A DNA stretch of 64,000 nucleotides from Streptomyces sp. cg36 (GTDB taxonomy: Bacteria; Actinomycetota; Actinomycetes; Streptomycetales; Streptomycetaceae): positions 4,154,001 to 4,218,000 of the forward strand of contig NZ_CP163520.1 in NCBI RefSeq assembly GCF_041080675.1, given 5' to 3'. Shown piece after piece: positions 43,427 to 52,151 of this stretch. The notes under the pieces are model-generated. The model was not told the origin of the DNA, did not search any database, and saw nothing but the letters and a program-made list of their open reading frames with translations. The position numbers and the translations under genes are program-made. Every line of letters begins with the position of its first letter. The stretch's first letter is position 1.

Positions 43427-44390
43427 TCGCACGGTCCTCGGACGCCGATGTGGCCCCTGATCTGCAGGTATGCCTTCAGTGGGGGATCCCTGAGGGCGAT
43501 CGTGGGACGGGTCTGTCGGCCGCTGTTTACCGCCCTTTATGGCATGTCGTGGCACGGAGGTGCACGGCCCTCGGGAAGGTGCGACGCCGTTCGCCACATC
43601 GCCTCTGGGCGTCGGCCTCGCGGGGGCAGGCGCAGCAACACGATGGGCGCGAAGGGCCGGCAGCCGTCGCGCCTCCAGGAGGCTGTCGCTTCCTCTCCGC
43701 CACGGTCGGAACCCGCCCGCCGGGTCCTCGGTGCTCGGTCGCGTCGAGGACGGCTGATTCGTAGCCCTGTCAGGCGGGGTTGCCGAGGACTACCGTAGGG
43801 CTGTGCGGCCCAGGACCCCGGTCGACTCATTGCCTCCCGAACGCCTGCCGGGCTCTTGTTCCGCTGCCCGCCGTACCGGTTGAGGCGCAGCACCCTGGGC
43901 CTTGCGGCGGGCGCGCGGCGCGTCCGTTCGAACGGGCGCGGTGCGTCCGAGTCCGCAGCGTGCGGATGAACTCCCCAGTGGAATCCGCTCGTTGCGTGTG
44001 AAGGCCGCCGCCGGAGGCATGGGCCGACATCGGCGGCGGCCACGAGTGCGGGAACTGCACGGCTCCCCCTCCGTGAGGTCCTCGCACCCCACCGTCCTCA
44101 TCGGCACCCGGAGTGCGCGGGAGTACACCCCGGCTCGAACGTGCCAGGAGGACGAAGGGCCGGAACCGTCGTGATGCGGTGCATGTGCGGTTCCGGCCGC
44201 CCAGAGTGTGGAGCGTGCTGAAGCCCGGGGGCCGGGGGCCGCATCAGCGGGCGACGCACCGGCCGTCGATGGAACACGGTCCGGCGCTCTCCGAATACCT
44301 CACATGCTAGGACCGGTCGGGCCGGACGCAACACCGCGTGAACCGGCCGTGCTTCGCCGCCCGGTGCGGGCAGGCCCGTGACGGCCCGGC
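43427..44390. other. Island-end region without a recognisable gene
   Basis: About 960 bp. Open frames exist on both strands but lack family features and mostly reflect composition. Part of the frames crossing the tRNA fragment read like the well-known spurious translation of tRNA sequence. Base composition is slightly less extreme than in core genes. A decayed integrase could have been here, but I cannot see one. Confidence 0.5.
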
Positions 44391-45122
44391 TCACTGATCG
44401 GTGAGATCGGGATCCGCCCGGCCCTCGATCACCTCACGGGCCACGTCCCTCAGTGGCCGCTGCCGTGCGCGGGCGTGTCTGCGCAGCAGGTCGAAGGCTT
44501 CGTCCAGGGGCACGGCCCGGCGGTTCGCGAGCATCCCCTTGGCCTGTTCGATGACCACGCGGCTGGTCAGCGCCTGTTCCAGCTGGGCGGCGAGGGTCCG
44601 GCTGCGGTCGGCTTCGTGGGCGCGTTCCAGCATGACGGCGGTGAAGTCCGCGAGTGACCGCCCGAGCACCAGCGTCGCGGGGGAGAAGGTGTTCCGTGCG
44701 CCGGACAGCAGGGTGAGCACCCCTCGCGTCACGGTGTGTTCGCGCAGGGGGAGGGCCGCGACGTGGGTGTAGCCCAGCGTCAGTGCCTGCGGGGTGTAGT
44801 GCGGCCAGCGCTGCCTGGTGGGGTGGCTGGTGAGAGCGGTCTGTGCCCAGGGGCCCGCGTCGGCCCGGTGGCAGTCGTGGCCCGGGCCCTCCCGCCACCC
44901 GATGGCCTCGTGCTCCAGGCGGGACACCTGGGGGTTGGAGCCGGTCGCGCGCGCCGCCTCGTACTCCCCCGGGGCGAACACGACGGTCGCGGCACGAATG
45001 TTGAGCAGGGCCGGGGTGCGGTGTGCGAGGACGCTCAGCGGCCCGGGCACGTCCGACGAATCGTCCGCCGTGCTGTCGGCCAGGGCCACGAACGCGTCGG
45101 CCAGCCGCTGTTCGGCTGTCAT
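44391..45122 (-). CDS. GAF-ANTAR RNA-binding antiterminator
   Basis: A 243-residue regulator. An N-terminal GAF-like domain (about residues 25-165) is followed by an ANTAR domain (about 170-230) with LEQALTSRVVIEQAKGMLAN and DEAFDLLRRHARARQRPLRD, typical of proteins that bind RNA hairpins and stop termination. The island therefore has two such regulators in a row. The GAF ligand is unknown. It is the last gene of the run. Confidence 0.88.
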   Translation of the reverse strand: MTAEQRLADAFVALADSTADDSSDVPGPLSVLAHRTPALLNIRAATVVFAPGEYEAARATGSNPQVSRLEHEAIGWREGPGHDCHRADAGPWAQTALTSHPTRQRWPHYTPQALTLGYTHVAALPLREHTVTRGVLTLLSGARNTFSPATLVLGRSLADFTAVMLERAHEADRSRTLAAQLEQALTSRVVIEQAKGMLANRRAVPLDEAFDLLRRHARARQRPLRDVAREVIEGRADPDLTDQ

Positions 45123-45133
45123 GACACCTCATC

Positions 45134-45988
45134 TCAGATGATTTTCCGGTTTTCGTGCACGATCTGCCGGGCGACGGTGTCGGAGGAGACCGCCTCCGCG
45201 AAGGCCCGGGCCTTGATGAGTGCCAGCGCGTCCGAGACCGAGCAGCCGGTCTGTGCGGACACCATGCCGGCCGCCTGGTGCACGGTGGCCCGCATGTCCG
45301 TCCCGCCGTAGAGGTCCGGGTCGGCGTCGGGGTCGAGCAGGACGATGTGGGTGAGGGCCTCGGCGACCTCGGCGAGGTGGGCGGTTCCGGTATCCGTGGG
45401 CCCCGTGCCGAAGACCGTCAGCGCGCCGATGCAGCTGCTGCGTGCCCGCAGCGGTACGGCGGCCACCGAGGCGATGCCCAGCGAGAGAAGGGAAGGCCCG
45501 TACCACGGCCAGCGCGACTTCATCCCGGGCCCCGACACGTGTACCGGTCGGTGTCCAGCCGCCGCGTCCCGGCCCGGACCCTCGCCGAGGACGAACTCCA
45601 GGTCCTGGGCCGAACCCGCCAGGTGGTCGGACGCGGCCACCGCGAGCTGGTTCCGTTCGGCGTCGATCAGTGCGACTGCGGCGCTGCGGGTGCCGCACGC
45701 CTCCGCGACCACCGTCATGAACCGCGGCCGGACGTCGTGGCCTCCGGACCAGGTCGCGGCGCGCACGGCGAAGTCGTCCTGGAGGCGGGCCGACGCGCGA
45801 TGGCACTCGGCGGTTCTGCGATGGGTCTTCGCGATCTGGAGGTGGAACTCCTGACCGGGCTCCGCCGCCAGGAGTTCGTGCCGCTCGGCGACCGCGTCCG
45901 CCCGGTCCGCCCGTTCACGGGCCAGCGCGGCCCGCTGCCGGGCCACCGCTGTCAGGCCGAGGTCTTCCCTGCGCCCCTGAGCGTCCAT
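45134..45988 (-). CDS. GAF-ANTAR regulator with N-terminal coiled coil
   Basis: A 284-residue protein: an N-terminal helical segment (ARERADRADAVAERHELLAA; about residues 22-75), a GAF domain, and a C-terminal ANTAR domain ending HQAAGMVSAQTGCSVSDALA. The N-terminal coiled coil may pair with the long coiled coil of the adjacent CheR-PAS protein. It lies 24 bp after the CheR-PAS gene on the same strand. Confidence 0.85.
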   Translation of the reverse strand: MDAQGRREDLGLTAVARQRAALARERADRADAVAERHELLAAEPGQEFHLQIAKTHRRTAECHRASARLQDDFAVRAATWSGGHDVRPRFMTVVAEACGTRSAAVALIDAERNQLAVAASDHLAGSAQDLEFVLGEGPGRDAAAGHRPVHVSGPGMKSRWPWYGPSLLSLGIASVAAVPLRARSSCIGALTVFGTGPTDTGTAHLAEVAEALTHIVLLDPDADPDLYGGTDMRATVHQAAGMVSAQTGCSVSDALALIKARAFAEAVSSDTVARQIVHENRKII

Positions 45989-46012
45989 GAGTACGAAGCT
46001 ACGCCGCCTGGC

Positions 46013-47881
46013 TCAGTCGGAGGTGTTGTTTCGGCTCTCTTCCATCATCAGGACGACGCCGCCGTGGTTGCCGCCGAACGGGGAGAAGAACACGTCGCAG
46101 GTGATGGGCCGGCCGATGCGGCTGAGGGACTCCACACCGAGCGGGCCGGAGCGGGTGCGGGTCTCCATGCAGCGCTCCACGACGGGTCGCAGTTCCTTGG
46201 TGGGCAGGCCGAAGTCCAGGTCGAAGAAGGGCCGGTCCAGCACTTCGTCGGCGCGCAGTCCCCACAGGTCGACGGCGCCCCGGTTCCAGCTCTTCACCTT
46301 CAGGTCCTTGCCCAGGACCACCACACCCGCCGCGATGCTGGTGAGGACCGCCTCCAGAAACGCCCTGGCCTCGTCCAGTTCGTCCGTGCGGATGCGCATC
46401 TCCTCGTTCATCGTCTCCAGTTCCTCGTTGCCGGACTGGAGTTCCTCGTTCGTGGTCTCCAACTCCTCGTTGGTCGACTGGAGTTCCTCGTTGGTGGTCT
46501 CCAGTTCCTCAATGCTGGACTGGAGTTCCTCGTTGGTGGTCTCCAGTTCCTCATTGGTGGACTGGAGTTCCTCGTACGCCGTCTCCAGCTCCTCCCGGAC
46601 CCTTTTGACCTCGGCCTTCAGCTGCGTGGCGACGGTCACGTCGGTGAACGAGATCACGGTGGCGACGTGCAGCCCGTTGGGTCCGGAGAGTGGCTGGATA
46701 AGGATGTCGCAGTACTGGACGTCCTCGGCCCCGCGGCGCTCGACGCGGTTGACCCGCAGGGTCCGGCGCTCGTGCGTGGACTGGTCGATCAGGGAACGGA
46801 GTTCGACCGGCCGGTAGGAGACCTCCAGGTCCTGGAAGGGGCGGCCGATGTCGCTGGTGGTCAGGCCGAGCTGGATCCTCGCCTGGCTGTTGACCGCGAC
46901 GACGGTTCCGTCGGCGTCGAGGGCGATCAGCGGGGTGGGCCCGGCGTCGAGCACCAGGTCGCGCAGCTGGCGGGTGCGCGCCACCGAGTGCATCTCGGTG
47001 CCCGTGGCGGCCCTGAGCTTCAGGGGAGCGGGGCTGTAGGTCGGCCCCTTGCTGCCGGCCCGGCGGCGGAAGACGCGCTGGCGCATGTTCACGACCTCGA
47101 ACCGCTCGCTGTCGTTCAGCAGCATCTCGGCCTTGCCGAGGAAGAGGAAGCCGCCGGGGCGCAGGGCGAAGTGGAACCGGTCGACGATCTGCGTCTGGGC
47201 CTCGACGTTGAAGTACATCATCGTGTTCCGGCACACGAGCAGATCGAGCCGGGAGATCGGGGCGTCGCGGGTGATGTCGTGGCGCCCGAAGATCACCCGG
47301 CGCCGCAGGTCGAGGCGGAAGCTGAACTGCGCGCTGTTCTGCTCGAAGTACTTCTCCCGCAGATCGGCGGGCAGCGACTCCAGGGCCTTCGGCGTGTACA
47401 GCCCGGAACGGGCCTCGCGCAGCGCTTCCTCGTCGACGTCCGTCGCGTAGATCTTGACCCGGCGCAGGCACTCCTCGATGCCCAGCGTCTCCGCGAACAT
47501 CATGGCCAGCGAGTACGCCTCCTCGCCGCTGGAGCACCCCGCGCTCCACACCCTGATCTCCTCTTCCGGGTCGAGCGTCGTGAGCAGCTGGGGAACGACC
47601 TCGTCCTGGAGGAGCGTCCACGCCTCCGGGTCGCGGAAGAAGGAGGTGACGTTGATCAGGATGGTGTTGAAGAGGGCGCCGAACTCGTCGGTGTTGGTCT
47701 CCAGGAGATCCTGGTAGTCCGGGTACGAGTCGATGCCGACGTCCGTCATCCGCTTGTGGATGCGCCGGGCCAGCGTCGAGCGCTTGTAGCCGGTGAAGTC
47801 GAAGCCGCGGGCTTCCCTGATGAAGCCGAGCAGCTCCTCCAGCGCCTCGTTGCTCTCGGCGTCCTGCGGTCCGCCCATCAC
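46013..47881 (-). CDS. CheR-type methyltransferase with PAS domain and heptad coiled coil
   Basis: A 622-residue protein. Residues about 1-260 are a CheR methyltransferase (RVWSAGCSSGEEAYSLAMMF gives the SAM-binding motif; LDLLVCRNTMMYF the catalytic NxxxY-like loop). A PAS domain follows (about 320-430), then about 90 residues of heptad repeat (ETTNEELQSTNEELE and variants, about 12 units), then a C-terminal PAS domain (LGKDLKVKSWNRGAVDLWG). CheR proteins methylate chemoreceptors, yet none is present here; with the adjacent CheB this may act as a non-chemotactic methylation signalling module. The ATG at 47881 overlaps the CheB stop as ATGA. Confidence 0.9.
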   Translation of the reverse strand: MMGGPQDAESNEALEELLGFIREARGFDFTGYKRSTLARRIHKRMTDVGIDSYPDYQDLLETNTDEFGALFNTILINVTSFFRDPEAWTLLQDEVVPQLLTTLDPEEEIRVWSAGCSSGEEAYSLAMMFAETLGIEECLRRVKIYATDVDEEALREARSGLYTPKALESLPADLREKYFEQNSAQFSFRLDLRRRVIFGRHDITRDAPISRLDLLVCRNTMMYFNVEAQTQIVDRFHFALRPGGFLFLGKAEMLLNDSERFEVVNMRQRVFRRRAGSKGPTYSPAPLKLRAATGTEMHSVARTRQLRDLVLDAGPTPLIALDADGTVVAVNSQARIQLGLTTSDIGRPFQDLEVSYRPVELRSLIDQSTHERRTLRVNRVERRGAEDVQYCDILIQPLSGPNGLHVATVISFTDVTVATQLKAEVKRVREELETAYEELQSTNEELETTNEELQSSIEELETTNEELQSTNEELETTNEELQSGNEELETMNEEMRIRTDELDEARAFLEAVLTSIAAGVVVLGKDLKVKSWNRGAVDLWGLRADEVLDRPFFDLDFGLPTKELRPVVERCMETRTRSGPLGVESLSRIGRPITCDVFFSPFGGNHGGVVLMMEESRNNTSD

Positions 47882-48585
47882 TGCCTCTCGGCCTCGACAA
47901 GTCCGCGCACGACCGCGGCGATCTCCTCAAGAGGTAGCACGAAGTCCACCGCTCCCGTGTCCACGGCCGACTGCGGCATCCCGGGGAACTCCGCGGTCTT
48001 CGGGTCCTGGGCGATCACCGTGCCGCCGTGCGCCTTCACGGTGTCGACTCCGGTGGCTCCGTCCCGGCCGGTGCCGGTGAGGACGCAGGCGATCGCGGCC
48101 GGACCGTAGGCGCTGGCGACCGATGCGAAGAGGCGGTCGGCGGAGGGGCGTACGAAGTGGACGGCCTCGGTGGTGGACAGTCTCAGGAAGCCGCTGGATC
48201 CGACGAGGAGGTGCTGGCCGGGAGGGGCGATGTAGACGGTGCCGGGCCGCGCGCGCTCCCCCGCCTCGGCGAGTTTGACCGGGAGGGCGGTACGGCGCGC
48301 GAGGACCTGGGCGAGCACCGTCCGGTGCTTCGGATCGAGGTGCTGGACCACCAGCACGGGCACCGGCAGCTCCGGGTCGAGCGCCCCGAGCAGGGCGCTC
48401 AGTGCTTGGATGCCGCCTGCGGACGATGCGACGGCGAGGACGCCGTAGTGATCTGCGGGTGGCCGTTCGCGCGTCACCTCACGAGCGTAACCGAACCGGG
48501 CCGGTGGGTGAGGAGCCGAGGACGTCGACAGGCCCCCGTGCTTACGGCCTGCGCCGTCCGGGGTGACTGCCTGGTCTGATTGCAC
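47878..48585 (-). CDS. CheB-type methylesterase
   Basis: A 235-residue stand-alone CheB domain without receiver. VLAVASSAGGIQALSALLGAL carries the catalytic serine (SSAGG), PVLVVQHLDPKH the histidine, and LTGTGRDGATG the acidic residue. It would remove methyl groups from the targets of the neighbouring CheR. The GTG at 48585 has GAGGAG upstream, so it is preferred to one at 48477. It is the first gene of the minus-strand run and is divergent from the STAS gene. Confidence 0.9.
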   Translation of the reverse strand: MQSDQAVTPDGAGRKHGGLSTSSAPHPPARFGYAREVTRERPPADHYGVLAVASSAGGIQALSALLGALDPELPVPVLVVQHLDPKHRTVLAQVLARRTALPVKLAEAGERARPGTVYIAPPGQHLLVGSSGFLRLSTTEAVHFVRPSADRLFASVASAYGPAAIACVLTGTGRDGATGVDTVKAHGGTVIAQDPKTAEFPGMPQSAVDTGAVDFVLPLEEIAAVVRGLVEAERQ

Positions 48586-48803
48586 CCTTTGGGCTCCTCA
48601 TCAAGGTCATTCTCAAAAGTACACCCGAAAGGCGGAACGCCCGCCAAGGAGAAGCGTTTCTGTTCGAGAGGCGTCCTGTTCCTGACCTGGGTCGGCCTAG
48701 AGTCGCCCCGTCGTCACCCGTGCTCCCGGTGGCCGAGAACCTCCATCGACGCCCGCTTCGCCCTTGAGGCGGGCATCTCGCGACCCCCTACGGAGATGGC
48801 GCG

Positions 48804-49298
48804 ATGCCCCGGGAGCCCGTTCCCCCTGTCCAGTCCTCTGTCCACTCCTCTGTCCGCCAGATGCGTGTCCGTGAGACGGAAGGGCGCACCGTCGTCGAAC
48901 TGCTGGGTGAGATCGACATGGCCGTCGTCCTGCGCTTCACCGCCGAGATGGACGTACTCACGGAGGGGCCGCGTGTCGACATCGTGGTCGATCTCGGTCC
49001 TGTCGAGTTCATGGACTGCTGCGGGCTGGGGATGCTGTGCCGTGCACGGCGACGCGTCGAGGAACGGAGCGGACGCCTGACCCTCGTACGTCCCGGTCCC
49101 GGCATTCGCAGGATGCTCCGCGTCTTGGGGCTCGACGAGGTCTTCGCGGTGGCGGACACCTTGGACGAGGCGGTCGGGCGCCCTGGACGGGACGTTCGGC
49201 AGGCGCCCGCCAGTGAACCGGGGCCGGGCCTGCACGGGCTCGGTTTCCCGCCGCACAGTCCGATTCGCGGGCTGTTGCCCACGGAAGGTTCGCCCTAG
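48804..49298 (+). CDS. STAS-domain anti-sigma factor antagonist
   Basis: A 164-residue protein with a STAS domain (about residues 20-120): VRETEGRTVVELLGEIDMAV and VVDLGPVEFMDCCGLGMLCR, where the usual phosphorylated Ser (DSSGL) is replaced by Cys (DCCGL). That would make it insensitive to phosphorylation by an RsbW-type kinase, i.e. possibly constitutively active. The tail of 40 residues is Pro/Gly-rich. It may connect the CheB/CheR cluster to a SigB-like response, an inference. Confidence 0.85.
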   Translation: MPREPVPPVQSSVHSSVRQMRVRETEGRTVVELLGEIDMAVVLRFTAEMDVLTEGPRVDIVVDLGPVEFMDCCGLGMLCRARRRVEERSGRLTLVRPGPGIRRMLRVLGLDEVFAVADTLDEAVGRPGRDVRQAPASEPGPGLHGLGFPPHSPIRGLLPTEGSP

Positions 49299-49678
49299 GC
49301 TGCGGAGCAAGGAACTCCACGCCCATCGAGGCAGAGGCAGCAGTGTCGGCCTGTGCGGTGGGCGGTTTCCGACCCCCTGCCCCCGGGTCGGGAGAGACAC
49401 ATTCGTCAAGCGGCCGGAACCCGTCCCGCAAGGGACGTGGACGGCTCCCGGCCCGCGTCCTCCCGGTCTCTTCGAACTGGGGCCACACTCCCGCGCTGCC
49501 CCACTGGCCGCGAGGACGATCCGCGCGCGCGGATCCCGTGATGAGGGGGGCAACTCCGCGCGCAGGCGGCCGTCGCCGATACGCGGCGACGGCCGCCTCC
49601 AAAGCGCCGTTGAGCGCCGTCGGGCAGGGGTGCCTGAACAACAAACAAGGCCCCGGTCGTTGACCAGGGCCTTTGTCG
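49299..49678. other. Region between STAS gene and middle tRNA fragment
   Basis: About 380 bp. No gene is convincing; the frames here are composition artefacts or run through tRNA-derived text. The right end holds the hairpin AAGGCCC (49647-49653) with GGGCCTT (49667-49673), next to the tRNA fragment. Confidence 0.55.
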
Positions 49679-49723
49679 TGGAGCGAGTGACGGGAATCGA
49701 ACCCGCGCTCTGACGCTTGGGAA
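49679..49723 (-). repeat. Middle att-like fragment of tRNA-Gly (45 nt)
   Basis: It matches the 3' half of tRNA-Gly with a single inserted C (TGACGCTTGGG for TGAGCTTGGG), and ends in the anticodon loop at GGGAA like the left fragment. It marks the boundary between the two islands. Confidence 0.88.
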
Positions 49724-49956
49724 TGAAGGAGTACTTGAGCGCTTGCCTCCCCCTGACCAGCTGAAGCGTCCAATGGATGCCGCCTTGCAGGGTGGTGTGC
49801 CGAGGCACTTGGTCTCCCGCGCGGGCGCACTCCTGCGGGCTCTCGCCCTCCTCTGCCCGGCAACAGCGTTCCGTCGCGCGCGGTGGATGAGTGACCGGCA
49901 GCGACTCTGACCGGAATGCGGGCCCGTTCCCGGAAAGATGCAGCACGCTGGATGCG

Positions 49957-50362
49957 ACTTGCTCCCCGACCGCGGTCGGAAGTTGTAGGTGACCGTGAGC
50001 TTCGGCGGGTTGCTGGTGGCGTTCGCGGAGTTGACGCGCTTCCACTGGGCGACGGACGACTCGTCGGCCGCAGTCAGGCCCATAGTCGACTGCGGCGCCT
50101 TGGCCGAGGCCCAGGTCTGCACGAGCGAGGTGACGTCAGCGTTGATCCAGCCGTCCGCGCCGCAGGCGGGGTTGCCCTTCGTCTCGGTGGGCGTCGCATA
50201 TTTGGTGCGCATCGTGGGCCGGTTGGTCCAGCGGCTCGTCGTGGTGGCCGGGTCGGCCGCCCACACCTGCCAGGGCTGCGCCTTGCAGTCGGTGTTGGCC
50301 GAGTGGAGTCCAACGCCCTGTTGCCACCAGGCGATAGCGGCGCCATCCGCGGGATGGTGCAT
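49957..50362 (-). pseudogene. Fragment of a DNRLRE-domain secreted protein
   Basis: The minus strand encodes about 135 residues typical of a DNRLRE domain, for example SRWTNRPTMRTKYATPTETK, GWINADVTSLVQTWASAKAP and AWKRVNSANATS-like text (here QWKRVNSANATS) with PKLTVTYNFRPR. Such domains sit near the N-terminus of large cell-wall or RHS-like proteins, but neither the start nor the remainder is here, so this is a remnant. It lies just inside the right island. Confidence 0.7.
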
Positions 50363-50419
50363 CTGAGCCGCGGAGCCACGGAGAAGCGCCGGGGCCCGGA
50401 GGTGGGGTGCTGCTGCCGG

Positions 50420-51277
50420 TCAGGCGGTAGATGGAGCAGGAGCCGGGCTGGGAGGGCGGACCCCGGTCAGTTCCTCCGCGCGGTGCCGCAGGAGCGGGGC
50501 CAGCTTGCTGTACCAGCCGCGGCCCACGGCCTGGAGCATCTCGGCGAGGGCGATCTGTTCGGCGATCCGACCGGCGGGGGTGTCGAGTACGTGGGCGAAC
50601 TCGGCGCGGATGCGGTCGGCGACGGCGGGGACGCGGAGGCTGTTGACGTAGAGCATCGCGGGGTCGTAGCCGACGGGGACGGCGCCCCAGCGCTCCCAGT
50701 CCAGGATGACGAGCGGGTCATGGGTGAGGTTGGCCCACTGGAGATCGGCGTGGCCGGTGACGCGTTCGGTGATGGCCGGCGCGGGGATGCCCAGGAACTC
50801 GGGGAAGGCTCGGTCGGCCCAGGACTGACGGATGGTTTCGCGGGGCGGTTCGGCGGTGCTGAGGGCGTCCAGGCTTTCCCGCAAGGTGGTCCACCATGAG
50901 TCCGGTAGGTGCGGGTCGCGGGTGAGGTCGGGTGTTTCCGGCGAGATGACGGGCTGGGCGATGTAGTCGATCAGCTCTGCCTCGAAGATGTACTCGCCGC
51001 TGTCCCAGCGGTACAGCTCGTGGAGGTGCGGGCGGGGCACCTTGTCGGACACGCGTTCCTCGGCGAGTGCGATCCCCTCGTTCCGAGTGGTGGTGGTCTT
51101 GGCGGCCTCGCCGCAGTGGATGCGGAGCCAGTGTCCGCCCTCGGTGCGGCTGCCGATGGTGCGGCCCAGCCATCCCCACGCAGGCGCACCCATGGTCGTG
51201 GTGGACAGGCGGGCAGCGGCGTCGGCCAGGGCATTCTCCATGCGTGCCCTGGTGCTCTCATCCGTGGGCGAGTACAT
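50420..51277 (-). CDS. Phosphotransferase-fold protein (APH-like kinase)
   Basis: A 285-residue protein of the aminoglycoside phosphotransferase/protein-kinase-like fold. The catalytic loop is VTGHADLQWANLTHD (HxDxxxxN) and the metal site is VILDWERWG, with Asp-Trp-Glu in place of DFG. The N-terminal lobe has WLRIHCGEAAKTTTTRNEG. It is the last gene of a six-gene operon with a small peptide, an oxygenase and an aldo/keto reductase; its start overlaps the reductase gene by 20 bp. Substrate unknown: a small molecule or the peptide are the options. Confidence 0.8.
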   Translation of the reverse strand: MYSPTDESTRARMENALADAAARLSTTTMGAPAWGWLGRTIGSRTEGGHWLRIHCGEAAKTTTTRNEGIALAEERVSDKVPRPHLHELYRWDSGEYIFEAELIDYIAQPVISPETPDLTRDPHLPDSWWTTLRESLDALSTAEPPRETIRQSWADRAFPEFLGIPAPAITERVTGHADLQWANLTHDPLVILDWERWGAVPVGYDPAMLYVNSLRVPAVADRIRAEFAHVLDTPAGRIAEQIALAEMLQAVGRGWYSKLAPLLRHRAEELTGVRPPSPAPAPSTA

Positions 51278-52151
51278 CGGTGACCTTCCTGAGATGGCCC
51301 GGATCGAGCGGGGCGGTGATGGCGGCCTTTGCGGCGGCCCAGTGAGGGGCGGTGCTCGTAGACAGCAGTACCACGTCCAGGTTCGGACATGAGGCGGCGA
51401 CGAGGAGGCAGGAAGCGGCCGGTGAGGCACGCGGGCGGATGAAGTCGGCGAGTGCTGGTGTGACGAGGCCGGGCAGCTCGCCGCCGTGCAGGGGAGAGGA
51501 GCCGAAGTTGATCAGTCCCGCCGCATGTGCCAGGACGAGGGGGCCCCGGCTGTCGAGGGCGTGGGCGATCGGTCTTGCCATGACGAGGCTGACCGGCTGC
51601 TGGATGGCCCGCAGGTGATGTTCACCCGATCCAGCGGCCTCGGTGGCCAGGCCCAGGAGTTCGGGCACGGTGAAGGTGCCGTGCAGGAACCCCGACCAAG
51701 TAGCCACGCCGTACCCGCCGATCCTGCCCGCGCCGGCGAACTCCTCCAGGACCGCGAACGCCTCACGGAGCGCCGGGTGCAGTTCCCCGGGGCGCAGGCC
51801 GGCACGCTCCGGATTGTGGATGAACACCAGGTCGACCCGGCCGAGAGCGGCCAGGGACCTCTTTGTCTGCCAGCGGATGAAGGCGGCGTCGAGGCTGTGT
51901 CCGGTGCGGACTTGGGCAGCGGTGAGCAGTCCGGCCCGGAGAGCGGCCTCACCTTCTTCCGGCATGAAGAACCCCGTCTTCGTTGCCACCAGGGCGCTCG
52001 GGCAGTCGGAGATGACAGGGCCCAGCGCCTGGTGGGCGCCGCCGTAGTTGGGGGCGGTGTCGATCCAAACCGCCCCGTCGGCGCACGCGGTGCGGGCCGC
52101 CTGTTCGACAGCGCGCACCCGGTACGTCCCCAGTCCCAGGGAAGCGGTCAC
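51258..52151 (-). CDS. Aldo/keto reductase
   Basis: A 297-residue AKR-family TIM barrel. All four catalytic residues can be seen: Asp and Tyr in WIDTAPNYGGAHQ, Lys in ALVATKTGFF, and His in DLVFIHNPE. It would reduce carbonyls with NADPH. The GTG start overlaps the stop of the upstream cupin gene (GTGA), and its end overlaps the kinase start, so all three are translationally coupled. The coupling with a peptide gene and an oxygenase suggests a joint pathway. Confidence 0.88.
   Translation of the reverse strand: MTASLGLGTYRVRAVEQAARTACADGAVWIDTAPNYGGAHQALGPVISDCPSALVATKTGFFMPEEGEAALRAGLLTAAQVRTGHSLDAAFIRWQTKRSLAALGRVDLVFIHNPERAGLRPGELHPALREAFAVLEEFAGAGRIGGYGVATWSGFLHGTFTVPELLGLATEAAGSGEHHLRAIQQPVSLVMARPIAHALDSRGPLVLAHAAGLINFGSSPLHGGELPGLVTPALADFIRPRASPAASCLLVAASCPNLDVVLLSTSTAPHWAAAKAAITAPLDPGHLRKVTDVLAHG

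Larger units (their letters stand above)
43383..49678. mobile_element. Left genomic island at tRNA-Gly(CCC)
   Basis: Bounded by two copies of the 3' part of tRNA-Gly (43383-43426 and 49679-49723). It holds a signalling cluster: two GAF-ANTAR genes, a CheR-PAS gene, a CheB gene and a STAS gene. No integrase is seen, so either it has been lost, or the island is part of a larger composite with the right-hand element. The boundaries are direct; the mobility is inferred. Confidence 0.55.

Noticed and set aside
42949..43764. Open frame with SDGNRTRALSLGIA text near the left tRNA fragment
   Set aside because: It is another tRNA-derived artefact and overlaps the better-supported gene at 42806-43306 in a different frame.
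48586..48803. SigB-type promoter before the STAS gene
   Set aside because: A GTTT and a GGGT word exist, but the spacing is about 30 bp instead of 14-16, so I do not call it.
49213..49713. Open frame ending in VERVTGIEPAL
   Set aside because: This is the familiar false translation of tRNA 3' sequence; the end of the frame lies in the tRNA-Gly fragment.
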